Source: Limnanthes douglasii subsp. nivea (Eukaryota > Streptophyta > Magnoliopsida > Brassicales > Limnanthaceae). Taken from it: DNA of 64,000 nt. The DNA lies in assembly GCA_036936605.1 (NCBI GenBank), contig JAUPFV010000001.1, positions 315,844,809-315,908,808 of the forward strand, read 5' to 3'. The translations under genes and the position numbers were made by a program. Positions 23,901-35,249 of the stretch are shown piece by piece; within the stretch, counting starts at the first letter, position 1, and each line of letters opens with the position of its first letter. Under the pieces are notes generated by a model that saw only the letters and a program-made list of their open reading frames with translations, made no database searches and was not told the origin of the DNA.

Positions 23901-24793
23901 TTTAGAGTCAATTTCTGAACCAATACCTTTTGCTCGTTGGGGGTTGGATTTGGTTGGGCCTCTACCTATAGCATCCAGAGGATGTAGAACTATAACCGTT
24001 GCTATTGATTACTTCTCCAAATGGATAGAAGCAGCTGCATTGGCAGGTACAACATCAAAAGCTGTTATAAAATTCATCTTATCCAATATCTGTTGCAGAT
24101 TTGGAGTTCCACAAAAAATAACCACAGACAATGGGCCACAGTTCGACAACAAAGAAATGGAGAATTTATGTGCCTCTAAAGGCATACAACATTGCTTCTC
24201 TTCTCCTTTCCACCCACAAGAAAATGGTCAGGTCGAAGTGGCCAACAGGATAATATTTTCCGGTCTGAAGAAAAATTTAGAAGAGGCTGGTGGAAAATGG
24301 CCAAGTTATTTGCAAGACGTTTTGTGGGCTTACCGGACCACTCCCGGGGTGCAACACAAGAGTCTCCATTTGATTTCGAGTTGCCTTAATATATGGGATA
24401 GATTCCATAGCTCCCATAGAAGCTACTCTCCCTTCATTTCGAGTTCATAATTTTTCCGAACACGCTAACGAAGTGGCAATCAGAGGCCAGCTTGATTTAA
24501 TAGAAGAAAGAAGAGTTAAGGCTCACCTTAGAGCTGCACACTATCAAGTTTTGATGAGAAGCAGGTTTGCTTCTAAAGTTAAAAGAAGAGATTTTCAACC
24601 GGGGGATAAGGTATTGAGAAACGTTTTCCTACATACTAAAGAGAAGCAGTTCGGTAATTTGGCTCCAACTTGGGAAGGACCCTATGTGGTCATTAAAAAG
24701 CTTAAGCTTGGGACATACCGGCTCCAAGACAAAGATTAAAGGATTTTGAATCACCCCTGGAACATCGAGCACCTCCGTTTGTACTTGGAGTAA
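20957..24793 (+). pseudogene. Gypsy-B pol: protease, RT, dual RNase H, integrase
   Basis: Protease at 20957-21502 (ILVDTGSSANILFL). RT at 21635-22400 (QYPLWTANPVLVKTKNGKWR, SFMDAFSGYNQIQ, VYIDDMMVK). Gypsy RNase H at about 22570-22960 (DEAFDEIKKHL, EKHYLKLEKIALALV). Second RNase H at 23065-23440 with all four acidic positions visible (TDGGSN, NNESEYEAA, MSDSQL, ENTLADSLS). Integrase at 23720-24400 (WGLDLVGPLP, TTDNGPQF, HPQENGQVEVANR), then WEGPYVVIKKL. Breaks: TAG at 21500, frameshifts near 22000, 22130, 22360, 22960 and 24345. The integrase zinc finger reads YDPC where Gypsy-C keeps CDPC, so one Zn ligand is lost. Confidence 0.92.
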
Positions 24794-25301
24794 AAACTAT
24801 GTAAATATTTACTTGTTTGAGAATTCATGTAAATATTTGGGGGCATACTCTTTCCTCCATGGTGGCTCGGGGAGGTTTTAATGAGGTGCCCAGTCTTTTT
24901 TATAAAATATAATGCCTTATTAAAGTATTTGGAGTATTTTCAGTTAATAGTTTTCGTTGAAATTTTTTATTAAATAGACCGGATTAAATTGGAGGAATGA
25001 TGACTACTTAAACATATGTCATCGGAGAATTTAAACACTCTCACTTTAAAATACTTGTGAAATAACTAAGGGTTGATTAAACATTAGCCACCAAAGTTGA
25101 AAAACTATGAAAGAATGCAAAAGTTGTGCAAAATAAAACTACCCATTAAAACATTCGAAATGCCTTGGCCATCCAAGGACTTTGAATTGTCAAAACAAGA
25201 AAGGTTTATCCGGGCAATGACCGGACATGATTACGAAAAATTCCTTGGTCATCCAAGGAATTTGGTTCAATCACAAGAAAATTAAAAAAAAAATTGAAAT
25301 T
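24794..25301 (+). other. Gypsy-B 3' spacer between pol and antisense gene
   Basis: Non-coding, nearly identical to 17900-18419 of Gypsy-C. It carries the duplicated word TGCCTTGGCCATCCAAGGAC/TTCCTTGGTCATCCAAGGA near 25161 and 25240. Pol (plus) and the antisense gene (minus) converge on it. Confidence 0.7.
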
Positions 25302-27443
25302 CTAAGACTGAGCTTTTTTAGATGGCTCAGCCTCACTTGACTTTTTCTTCTTTGGGTCATCATCCGGACTCTCCCCTGTCTCTTCTTCTTCATCAGTGGT
25401 TTCATCACTGGAGTAGTTGTACTTATCACCAACAGACATGGTATGATGAGGAATGTCTTTGTACTCCACGAATCGCCATAAATCTCCCAAGGTCTTCTTC
25501 GGAAATTTTTCATGAAAGAGCAGAACCATATCTGACCTGACCTCAGCATACCTTGCCTCCTGAGAATCTATCACCTCATTGGGATAAGCATTTATCCTAG
25601 CCTGGATTGTTTTCTCCTGCTCCCTTAACAAGTCAGTCTTTTCTTGCTCAGCCTTGCACACACTATTCTCAAGAGAGATTTTTTCATTAGTTAAGGCCGG
25701 AATGGTGCTATCTTCGGCCTTCACCTCCTCTTTTGATGAAAGTAGGTCTCTTTCCAAGATGAATTGCTTTAATTGGAGTTCTTTGACGACTCCTTCCGAA
25801 GTGGCTAACCTGTTGGCCAAGTCCTTCTGTCGTTTCTTCAACTCCTCTTTCTCTTTCCTTAATGCCTCAGTATTTTGGTTGGCGCTAAGAAGGTCGCTAG
25901 ACAGTTTCTCCTTGTCATAATTTAGGGTATTGATGATAGTTGTCTGATTGCGCACTTGCTTCTCCAAGATAAGCACTGGCTGGACATTGCTCAATAAAGA
26001 GTGAGCAATGATGTCTCTTTCACTTTAGACAGAAAAAGACCTACCATTGAATGTGACAAGGTTCGAAGAACTTAGGGGGAGGTATGGCCCAACAAAATCA
26101 TCTTTGGGGAGGTTTTCGAAGTAAAGACCAATCCCCTCAAGCCCGCTAATATCGACACCAACGATGCTGATATCCCTTCCTGCACCCCCTCCGGTTTGAA
26201 AGTCACCAGGGATCTCTTCTGCTTGAGTGGGGTCAGTAGGGTCAACAGGAGGTATTGGCTCCGAAGCCTGGAGAGAAACCTCGTCTCCCATGGAGGTTTT
26301 CTTTTTCTTGGCATCCCGGTCTCCATCTTCTGCTCCCCGTTTTCTAATATTTTTGGAGACCTTTTGAGATTTTGGAGACCCAGCTGCTTCCTTGGTGCTC
26401 TCGTGCTCCACTACTTGTAATAAGGAATCATCAATCTGCCCTTGATCTTGTCCCTCTGGGTTTATTGGGACAGCTTCCTCCATCTCGGTAGGGTTAGCCT
26501 CTACCACACCTTGCTTGGCCTTAACATTTTTGCATTTCATCTTGCTTGGGGCTTTAGCTCTGTTCGGCAAGGCCAATTTCCCATCTTTCTCCTCTGTCTT
26601 CCGGAGAATCACTCCCGGAGGGGGTGGGGTGGTTAATTCCTCCCAAGACAGATCCCTCCGGTCGGTGATATTCAAAAGATAGGATCTGGTTAGATTTCCT
26701 CCAGTAAAGCATTTGTGGAATCGGTACCTAAGTGATCGTTGAAATCCTTGGGCAGCACTACCAAAAAGCAAAATAAAAAAGAATTAGATAAAAAAGTTTT
26801 TATAAGTAAAAGTAGAAGTATCTGGTGAGATTGTTACCATCACTTCACCATCTACTGGTGAGCATGCTTCGGTTGACACCAGCTTTAATTTTCTTCCCAT
26901 TCTCCCAAGCACCGCTGACGAACAGAAATTGAGTCTTCCAGCCTTTCTCCGACTCGAGTAAGTCATCCACTACCTTGTAGTTGTCACCCATGTTGAAGTG
27001 ATAGAAATGGACCCGGAGCTAGTAGTTGGCTCAGTAGGCCCTCCGGATTGTTAAGCATCATTTCCCTCTTGTGGTCTAGAGTCCGGCTGGGGCTCGGACC
27101 CGGAGGTCTCTTTTCGAAGACTTGAGCTAGTTGCCTCCGGACCGGACAGTTTGTCCTTGGAAATTTTGATAGGTGCTTCTGACCCTGTGGTTTTACTTTT
27201 TGCCTCGGATTTCGAAGGCGTGGATTGTGGTTTAGGCTGTGTGCCAGCAGCGTGCCCTTTTACCAGACGACCCCTTCGTCTATCTACCAGTTTCTCCGGG
27301 GAAATATCAGCATCTGAACCCATAGCAATGAATGGGGAAGATTTCTTAAAGCTTGTGACTGCCTGCCCTGATTCAATAACAGGCTCTGACTCCTGGACCG
27401 ATGAGCCCGAAACGATTGGTGAAAGGTTGGACTGGAACAACAT
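25302..27443 (-). pseudogene. Gypsy-B antisense gene (coiled coil, Transposase_28-like, internally deleted)
   Basis: From the N-terminus (27443): a Ser/Pro/Lys-rich disordered part to about 27060, a short remnant of the Transposase_28-like region (DDLLESEKGWKT, SSAWENGKK near 26900-26980), a linker with ELTTPPPPGVILRK, and a nuclear-localisation-like RKRGAEDGDRDAKKKK. A long heptad-rich coiled coil follows (25640-25990, ending ISLENSVCKAEQEKTDLL), then an acidic/basic tail. About 590 bp present in Gypsy-C (29238-29830) are deleted near 27015. Segments 26025-26771 and 25302-25994 are one frame broken by a single TAA at 26025 where C has TCA. The role is unknown; extra antisense ORFs here are known in Tat elements. 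Confidence 0.8.
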
Positions 27444-27755
27444 CCACCCACTGAACCATCCGAACTGAACTAATGTACTAAAAACTTAATCACTTCATGA
27501 CTAAGCTAATTACCTACCTTCTTAAAACTAATGGGTCTTTGAACTCGACCCAGATCCATAAGTCAACCCGAAAGCCCATGTGGCCCACAATTAAGGGTAT
27601 AAATACCCAACCACTTTCATTTAATGAGGGTAATAAAAATTAAATACAACGAGGCAGCTCAAGTCTCTCACTACAATCTCTCCAAACATTAAATACCTTT
27701 GAAACACCACAAAACTCTGGACAAAATTACCCTCAACCAAAAATAAACCTCACCA
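27437..27755 (+). repeat. Gypsy-B 3' LTR, 5'-truncated
   Basis: It matches the last ~319 bp of the 375-bp LTR and ends CTCACCA, with TATAAATA at 27598-27605. Its first ~56 bp, the polypurine tract and the adjoining 5' end of the antisense gene are missing. The junction falls on ACAAC, present both in the antisense gene (30249-30253 in Gypsy-C) and in the LTR (30873-30877), so a 624-bp deletion through 5-bp microhomology explains it. Confidence 0.9.
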
Positions 27756-27760
27756 GATAT
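27756..27760 (+). repeat. Gypsy-B target-site duplication, right
   Basis: GATAT immediately after the LTR, compared with GGTAT at 18695-18699. The antisense gene of Gypsy-C resumes directly after it. Confidence 0.7.
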
Positions 27761-30399
27761 AAGCATCCATCCTAGCCTGGATTGTTTTCTCTTGCTCCCT
27801 TAACAAGTCAGCCTTTTCTTGCTCAGCCTTGGACACACTATTCTCAAGAGAGATCTTGTTATTAGTTAAGGCCTTAATGGTGCTATCTTTGGCCTTCACC
27901 TCCTCTTTTGATGAAATGAAGTCTCTTTCCAAGACATATTGCTTTAATTGGAGTTCTTTGACGACTCCTTCCAAAGTAGCTAACCTGTTGGCCAAGTCCT
28001 CCTAACATTTCTTCAACTCCTCATTCTCTTTCCTCAATGCCTCAGTATTTTGGTTGGCGCTAAGAAGGTCGCTAGACAGTTTCTCCTTGTTAGAATTGAG
28101 GGTATTGATGATAGTTGTCTGATTGCGCACTTGCTTCTCCAAGATAACCACTGGCTGGACATTGCTCAATAAAGAGTGAGCAATGACGTCTCTTTCACTT
28201 GAGACAGAAAAAGACCTACCATTGAATGTGACAAGGTTCGAAGAACTTGGGGGGAGGTAGGGCCCAACAAAATTATCTTTGGGGAGGTTTTCGAAGTAAA
28301 GACCAATCCCCTCAAGCCCGCTAATATCGACACCATCGATGCTGATATCCCCTCTTGCACCCCTCCGGTTGGAAAGTCACCAGGGATCTCTTCTGCTTGA
28401 GTGGGGTCAGTAGGGTCAACATGAGGTAGTGGCTCCGGAGCCCGGAGAGAAACCTCGTCTCCCATGGAGGTTTTCTTTTTCTTGGCATCCCGGTCTCCAT
28501 CTTCTGCTCCCCGTTTTCTAACCTTTTTGGAGACCTTTTGAGATTTTGGAGACCCAGCTGCTTCCTTGGTGCTTTCGTGCTCCACTACTTGTAATAAGGT
28601 ATCATCAATCTTCCCTTGATCTTGTTCCTCTGGGTTTGTTGGGACAGCTTCCTTCACCTCGGTAGGGTTAGCCTCTACCACACCTTGCTTGGCCTTAACA
28701 TTTTTGCCTTTCATCTTGCTTGGGGCTTTAGCTCTGCCCAGCAAGGCCAATTTCAAATCTTTCTCCTCTGTTTTCCGGAGAATCACTCCCAGAGGGGGTG
28801 GGGTGGTTAATTCCTCCCAAAACAGATCCCTCCGTTCGGTGGTATTCCAAATATAGGATCTATTTTAGATTGCCTCAGGTAAAGTAGTTGTGGAAGCGGT
28901 TTCCCTAAGTTTTAGCAGCCCAAGCATTTAGCTTGGCACATGTAATCTGCCCAGCCTCTAAGTGATTGTTGAAATCTTTGGGCAACACTACCAAAATGTA
29001 ACTTAAAAAATATTAGATAAAAAAGTTTCTATAAGTAAAAGTAGAAATATCTGGTGAGATTGTTACCATCACTTCGCCATCTACTGGTGAGCATGCTTGG
29101 GTTGACACCAGCTTTAATTTTCTTCCCATTCTCCCAAGCACTGCTGACGAACAGACATTGAGTCTTCCAGCCTTTTTCCGACTCGAGTAAGTCATCCACT
29201 ACCTTGTAGTTGTCACCCATGTTGAAGTGATAGAAAGGGATGACATGATTTCTGCAGAGGCTTGCCCCAATAGCAAATTGCTCCATCGGAAGAGGAATTC
29301 CTGATAGCCTTGAAGCCATGATACATGCCATGAGGGTGAACCATGCATTAGGGCTTAGCTGGCTTGGGCAAAGCTTAATCAGATGGAAATATCTGACTAT
29401 TTCTGGGTCTAAGGGAAACCTCAGTCCCCATTTGAATAACTGAGTATAGAAGACAATCTCGATGAGCTTACAGTCTATGGGCGTCTCCGGATCGATTGGA
29501 ATCCTTACTTTAACATTCTCTGGAATTCCCCATTTCGTCCTCATCCGGCCAAGTTCAACTATGTGAATGAAAGTTTACTTGATTTTCTCCATGGCCAGCA
29601 AATATTTAACACTTATTTTATGGAAACAAGGCCCCACCTTTCCCACAAGGCACTCCGGCAGGTCCGGATGTTTCAAACACACTTTTTTCTTGCCTTTGCT
29701 CTTCATAGTAGTTGTAGTCTCGCTTGTTTGCCCAGAGACGTCAGTCTCGAAAGGGGCTTCTTCGATGCTTTCCTCCATTACATCATCCATTACCATGGAG
29801 GGATTGTCAACTATTTTAGGAAGAGAAGAGCTAGTAGTTGGCTCAGTAGGCCCTCCGGATTGTTGAGCATCCTTTCCCTCTTGTTGTCTAGAGTTCGGCT
29901 GGGGCTCAGACCCGGAGGTCTCTTTCCGAAGACTTGAGCTAGTTGCCTCCAGACCGGACAGTTTGTCCTTGGAAATTTTGATGGGTGCTTCTGACCCTGT
30001 GGTTTTACTTTTTGCCTCGAATTTCGAAGGCGTGGATTGTGGTTTAGGCTGCGTGCCAGCAGCGTGACCTTTTACCAGACGACCCCTTCGTCTATCTACC
30101 AGTTTCTCCGGGGAAATATCAGCATCTGACCCCATAGCAATGAATGGGGAAGGTTTCTTAAAGCTTGTGACTGCCTGCCCTGATTCAATAACAGGCTCTG
30201 ACTCCTGGACCGATGAGCTCGAAACGATTGGTGAAAGGTTGGACTGGAACAACCTCCTAGGTTTAGCACTCTTAGTTGAAGAAGAACCCCGGTCAGGCTC
30301 TAAGCTTGGTATTTCCGGTTTATCAACAGGGGAAACAGGGGGGCCTGTAGCGATGCGCCTTTCTCGTTCAACCTTTTGAGCTTTTTCCAACTCTGACAA
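27761..30399 (-). pseudogene. Gypsy-C antisense gene, N-terminal and central parts
   Basis: Starting at 30399 (MSELEKAQKVERERR) it reads through a disordered Ser/Pro/Lys-rich part to a stop at 29575. A globular segment follows at 29029-29544 (KWGIPENVKVRIP, FYTQLFKWGLRFPLDP, YFHLIKLCPSQLSPNAW, GIPLPMEQFAIGA) that I recognise as the plant Transposase_28 (putative gypsy-type transposon) family. A GT...AG stretch of about 78 bp (about 28990-29067 on the minus strand) may be an intron. Then come the linker with ELTTPPPLGVILRK, the KKVRKRGAEDGDRDAKKKK basic cluster and a coiled coil, with a frameshift near 28370 and a stop near 28006. It is cut at 27761 by Gypsy-B. Confidence 0.82.
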
Positions 30400-30816
30400 A
30401 TTGAGTCACCCACCTTTTACTAAAGCATTTCTTGCTGTGAACTTAAACTCACACCAAAAGAAAGGTTTTTTGAGAGATGAAAGCTTTGAAGTTTAACAGA
30501 GTAGAGATAATGAAGATGATAAAATAGTGAAAAGTGAACTGATTTATACTAATGAGATAAGCGATTCTTTGATACCTAGGAGAAGACGAAAAGATAGTGG
30601 AAGCGCCTTTCTAGGAGGAAAACGGTTGGTGAGGCGAAGCAGAGGAGGACACGTGTCCTACTATCTCTGGCAAAACTGCTCAGCTTCTAAGGGTTTTAGT
30701 CTGTCCGGATAAAGTCGTTACGCTTTTCAAACCATCCGGACGAAGTTATGATTACACTTGAAATATTTTTTAGGTCTTGCCAAAGGCCTTCGAACACAAC
30801 CTAAAAAAGGGGCTAC
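30400..30816. other. Gypsy-C 3' region: antisense-gene promoter side and polypurine tract
   Basis: No ORF is supported here. It lies upstream of the antisense gene's ATG (30397-30399, minus strand), so its promoter should be in or near this stretch or the LTR. AAAAAAGGGGCTAC (30804-30816) directly precedes the LTR and is the plus-strand polypurine tract. Confidence 0.6.
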
Positions 30817-31191
30817 TGAGGAGTCTAGAATTTATTGCCACTCTTTATGAGAACCGGACAGGGACAATTCGGACAACATCCACCCACTGAACCATCAGAA
30901 CTGAACTAATGTACTAAAAACTTAATCACTTTATGACTAAAATAATTACCTACCTGCTTAAAACTAATGGGTCTTTGAACTCGACCCGGATTCATAAGTT
31001 TACCCGAAAGCCCATGTGGCCCATAATTAAGGGTATAAATACCCAACCACTTTCATTTAATGAGGGTAATAAAAATTAAATACAACCACACAGCTCAAGT
31101 CTCTCACTACAATCTATCCAAACATTAAATACCTTTGAAACACCACAAAACTCTGGACAAAATTATCCTCAACCAAAAATAAACCTCACCA
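30817..31191 (+). repeat. Gypsy-C 3' LTR (375 bp, complete)
   Basis: It starts TGAGGAGTCTAGAATTTATTG and ends CTCACCA, with TATAAATA at 31034-31041. The same length as Gypsy-B's 5' LTR with only scattered differences by eye. The next five bases (GACGT) should be the target duplication, but the matching 5' copy is not found because the element's 5' end is lost. Confidence 0.93.
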
Positions 31192-31660
31192 GACGTGACT
31201 AGTAATAAAACATGAATATTTTAGAAATTATAAAAAAGAATGGGTATTAGATATTAAGCAATAATTATATATCATATAACTAAGTAGTTAATTTGATAAT
31301 TAAAATAAATAAAATTTAAATTTGGATGTATTTAGATATAATACCATATATAATACTCCATATACCATATTCATTAAATATTTTATGATATTAGTCATTT
31401 AAGAAAAATAAAAACTTACGAAGAAGTTCATATTTTGAAACCGGATATCAGTGGTTATATTATAGGGTATGGTTAAACCATTCCCAATTTTTTTGTAAGT
31501 ATTTCTAAAAATGTGAATCTTTTTCAATTTTTAGTCTTTTACTATTTTACCTTTTTTACCATTTTTTTGTGAAAACTGGGTACATTTTGGCTAGACTAAG
31601 TTTTGGTATGACTAAACTGCTAGTTTGTTAACCAAACCACTAATTGCATGGAGAGCGTTC
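31192..31660. other. AT-rich stretch, no gene seen
   Basis: No motif, ORF or repeat is recognised. Several T-runs occur near 31490-31570. Confidence 0.5.
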
Positions 31661-31664
31661 ATTT

Positions 31665-33235
31665 CGCCCTCAAGTGTTTCCTTGGTATCAACAAAGGTAA
31701 TTTCGAGTCTTTTTTGTTGAAAGTGCATACTTTGATCGAATTACAACACAAAGAAATTAAAGCCTCATTTGAAAAGAGTTGATTGTTAGCCCTACATAAA
31801 TTCGCTAGCAATATGTATAGAAAGCTAAAAACCAACGTCTCAAACTATGTTTTGGAACATTTTTCTGACAAAGTAAAATGTGCCCGAACAATAACAGTTA
31901 CGCACGGTATGCCTTGTGGTTATGCAATACGAAATAAACATGGTATACCTTGTTCATACGACATCTACGAATTTGTAACCAAAGGCTTAGAGGTAACTTT
32001 ACATTTTTTTCATGATCATTGGAAGAGATTAGATATAGTTTTCCGTACTGATTTGACGACGATCGAGAAATTGAAATAAAAATTTGATAAACTCGTACTT
32101 GGTGTCATGGAAACCAAGGAATCTAGCACGCATAAAGCTTTTTTAAAAAAAAAATTATTAGCCATAGTCTAGCCGGAAACAACTTCCCTTTTATATCCTT
32201 TGAACAAAGTAAAAGTGTGTGGTGGTCCACCTTCGAAACGTAAGTTATCTATAACTGCTTATGATTCATCCACTAAACGCGAAAAATTGTATCACGAGCA
32301 TGTGATAGCTTCCGAGAAAGAGAGTGCGCCATCACTAGGAAAATATTTCAAAAATCTATCGGTCATTTTGCGTAGACGGAGCAAACGTCGGGTTGCAAAT
32401 TTGGTAGGGGGAGCATAGTTTATAAACAAGGGAGCGGTTATCTTATACAAGCAAGAGCAAAAATGCATTCTAGTAGAATGTTCAGTTGTAGATCAAGTGT
32501 TACAATGTCGGTTAAATAATTTTTGGTTGATCTCAACGATCACTTAAACCAATTCCCCATCTTGTTTAGACATTTTATAACATCGATTAACAATATTAAA
32601 GCCGATGGCCGTTGCAGGTACCATTTGATTTCTTTTTCCTTGAATTGACAACAAGAGGGAAGTAGCTTGATTAATGATGTCCTCTACAACAAGCTTATGG
32701 ATTTTGCATTCGTGTATGCAAAGATACTTACTAGCATGGAGGATTTAATAGATATGGCGGAACGTGTGAAGTGCTCTAGCGATGCAGCTACTACGGAGAA
32801 TTGGATCACGATACCAATATGGGAGTCACGATCGTATCTATGTTTAACTGCATACTCTATTTCGTAGGACAATCAAATACCGTTGATATTAGTTTCACTT
32901 TTCTACCGTTAAGAAATGAAACTCTTCGATGTCACATCGGATTAGTTTGGATCAATACCAACCACTTTGTCAACGTAAGTATTTCATATCATCAAACATT
33001 CGTTTAAACTTATAGACATCTCACTGATTATGTTATTGTATTTTTTGTGTTTTTGTTTTGTAGCTTTCAATTGCGATTGATGCCCCATGTGCAATGATAC
33101 ATCATTGTTGCCTAAAATTAGGTTCAACGGATGCAAAAAGTTGGGCATTACCAATTCAGTCTTTTTGCAAGAGATATGGAGAAATTAAAATTCGTAGGCT
33201 CGAAGTAACCGATTTAGTCGCTTTCGTTTAAAAAC
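31665..33235 (+). pseudogene. MULE-OTU transposase relic (MULE-a), C-terminal half
   Basis: Collinear with the C-terminal half of the intact homologue at 59.7-61.3 kb. Recognisable are a degraded SWIM-finger region (HGIPCSYDIYEF near 31950), HDHWKRLDIVFRTDLT near 32015 (homologue DEHWKRLDIIPRVKLT), an OTU-like segment with KADGRCRYHLISF near 32600 (homologue MPDGNCGFRAIA), and FNCILYFVG...WINTNHFVNVS near 32840-32980. The tail WALPIQSFCKRYGEI is near 33150. The catalytic Cys position reads GRC, and frameshifts and stops are frequent. The 5' half (zinc finger and most of the DDE core) is missing. Confidence 0.75.
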
Positions 33236-33860
33236 TTTGTAAATGCTATCTACTTACAATTTCTCATGATAAAAACTTGTATTCTTTGAAGATTACGATA
33301 ATGGTAATTCAAAAACAATAACATTAAACATTTATTAGTTCACATAATATAGAAAATTAAATAATTCGAAATAAAAATGCAAACAGCCAAAATAAATAGA
33401 TAGTTAACATAATCGACGTGAAAGACGCGTTTGTTGGGACTGATAATTCCATCCTTGATAAGACCATTTCTCGAAATAATATTCCTTATCCTCGCTATTT
33501 CCATCATAATTTAGTTAAATGGCGACGCAGTTAGCTTCTGCATCTATTTTATCATGTAGTTCTTGCACAACATGCTCCAAAATATCTTTTGTAATAGTAC
33601 TTTGAAAACTCATAATAAAAACATCACAAATGTCCCATTAGATTTCATAACGGAGCAACACAATCAGTATACTCTAAGCAGTTTACAAATAATCTAGCCC
33701 GAAAGTGACTTTTTCATGTCCGCCTGGTCGGGGAATCGTACACGTCGAACATGTTGTTTCTATACCGTGCATGAATTATATTCTGCATCTAATAATATCG
33801 ATAAAACCATACATCGTTTGTGTCATCATGCGTTTCAAGAATTCAAAAGCTTTCAGTAAA
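33236..33860. other. AT-rich stretch, no gene seen
   Basis: No supported ORF. It lies between the MULE-a relic and the 3' region of the minus-strand PMD relic. Confidence 0.45.
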
Positions 33861-33879
33861 TGCTTATCATCATTTTAAA

Positions 33880-34115
33880 CTGTCAATTGAAATCTCTGCC
33901 AATTGAAATCTCCCCCAGGTGAGAAATTTCCTCACCAATGGTTTGTTTAATCCAACCGGCGGTGGAGAACTACCCTACCACCAATGAATAAAACCAAAAC
34001 TTATAAAAATTATTTTTTTAGGCCACCACATTGGCGATAGATAATGTAAACACCAATGGTAAACATTGCTAACTGGCGGTGCGGGTGTTCCACACCAATG
34101 GTAAAGAGGCATAAA
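33880..34115. repeat. CACCA/TGGCG palindrome-rich region
   Basis: Repeated CACCAATGGT-type short inverted words and at least one site of the 6-6-6 form (AGGCCA, six bases, TGGCGA at 34020-34037). It looks like a decayed relative of the regular arrays at 37.9, 42.0, 45.2, 58.2 and 61.5 kb, but the 14-nt spacing is not maintained here. Confidence 0.5.
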
Positions 34116-35249
34116 ATAGTGTAGCCTTATTAAATTGTAATGAACCCTCTTTATAGAGTTTGTCAATCACAAACAACAACAAAATGAATTCATAACAATA
34201 TCAATACAAAGAAAAAGTGAAACAAAATAATCAAATTTATGTTCTATAACATACATGTCCATCAGTAAAAAAAACGTTATGTTATACAACTTTCTGGAAA
34301 AAAAAACAACAAACAATGCAAACAACGCGTTCGACAATAGTTCTAAAAAAATAAAATACATCACTAAATAAACAAACATAATACTAAAATAAAAATGAGC
34401 CATGGACTTGTGATTTGCAACACTCTCTTTATGAAATTGATCGCCTCTTCTTCAGTGTCGTCAAAAGGTCGAATATGATTTATCGTATTATTTTCCTCTA
34501 CAACAGAACAATGGTCAAGGATATGTGGGGTCATGTGAAACAATTTGTACTTTACAACATAAGTTGCAATTGAGGCGTTATCATTCTACGACTTCCCATA
34601 AAATGTCTTGTATACCTCTCAATGACATGCAAATGCCACCGTCAGTTTTTGCAGCCCCAAAAGTCACGATGATATCGTACATTATCTCATTTTCTGATAA
34701 CCGGTCGAGGTGCAATAGGATCTAGTGGCTTTTTATGGATCTAACAAAATTGTTATATCAGTCGATCCGACAGATATACTTCAATCGTCTTAATAATCTG
34801 GATATGATTGCAAAACAAGCCAATAACCTGATCCGAAAACCCCTCTCTCATATCAATATAAAACTGGAAAATCACTTGCACAACAAACAAAAACATAACT
34901 TTGGAAGAAACTAATTGGTGAATTTAAAATTAATAGTAGTTAAATAACACGTCATACATCCTTCTCCTCTTGAGAGACAAGGACGTCATGTTAGTAAGTC
35001 TATGGAAGAATATTTATCTCAGTTATATTTTTAGACAACTAGCTTACAATCTTAGGATTTGATATACTATATGCATTGTATAAAGGAGGCCGTAAACATA
35101 AGAAATGGTTGTAGATCTAGCAATCTAACAAGCAGGAGAAACTAATTAGAATGTTGAGCGACAACTTTAAAATTTCTCCCCAACCTCTATAAAGCCATGC
35201 CAACGCGCATGTACCCACGCTATCTCACCAAGCATATCCATGTGCACTA
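34116..35249. other. No gene recognised
   Basis: AT-rich sequence without a supported ORF or repeat. It is probably the 3' part of the minus-strand PMD element. Confidence 0.4.

Larger units (their letters stand above)
18700..27755 (+). mobile_element. Tat-lineage Gypsy retrotransposon nested in Gypsy-C (Gypsy-B)
   Basis: Order: 5' LTR 18700-19074, primer-binding site, gag, protease, RT, Gypsy RNase H, a second archaeal-type RNase H, integrase, spacer, a long antisense gene, and a truncated 3' LTR (27437-27755). The second RNase H between RT-RNase H and integrase, and an extra gene antisense in the 3' region, are the marks of the Tat (Ogre/Retand-like) lineage. The element is 9.06 kb with several stops and frameshifts. 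It has two internal deletions in the antisense and 3' region compared with Gypsy-C. Confidence 0.92.
16876..31191 (+). mobile_element. Younger Tat-type Gypsy element, 3' half, interrupted (Gypsy-C)
   Basis: It contains an integrase (to 17899), a 3' non-coding stretch, the C-terminal end of an antisense gene (18420-18694), then the whole of Gypsy-B, then the rest of the antisense gene (27761-30399), a polypurine tract (AAAAAAGGGG at 30804-30813) and a complete 375-bp 3' LTR (30817-31191). It is very close to Gypsy-B in sequence. Its LTR, gag, RT and RNase H 5' half is missing and replaced by Gypsy-A sequence. Confidence 0.85.

Noticed and set aside
29563..29937. Plus-strand frames over the Gypsy-C antisense gene
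   Set aside because: The minus strand carries the family-specific sequence shared with Gypsy-B; the plus frames show no resemblance to anything.
30817..31191. 3' LTR at 30.8 kb as the partner of Gypsy-B's 5' LTR
   Set aside because: The flanks (GGTAT and GACGT) do not match, and the truncated LTR at 27437-27755 closes Gypsy-B with a matching flank and gene continuity. The 30.8-kb LTR belongs to Gypsy-C.
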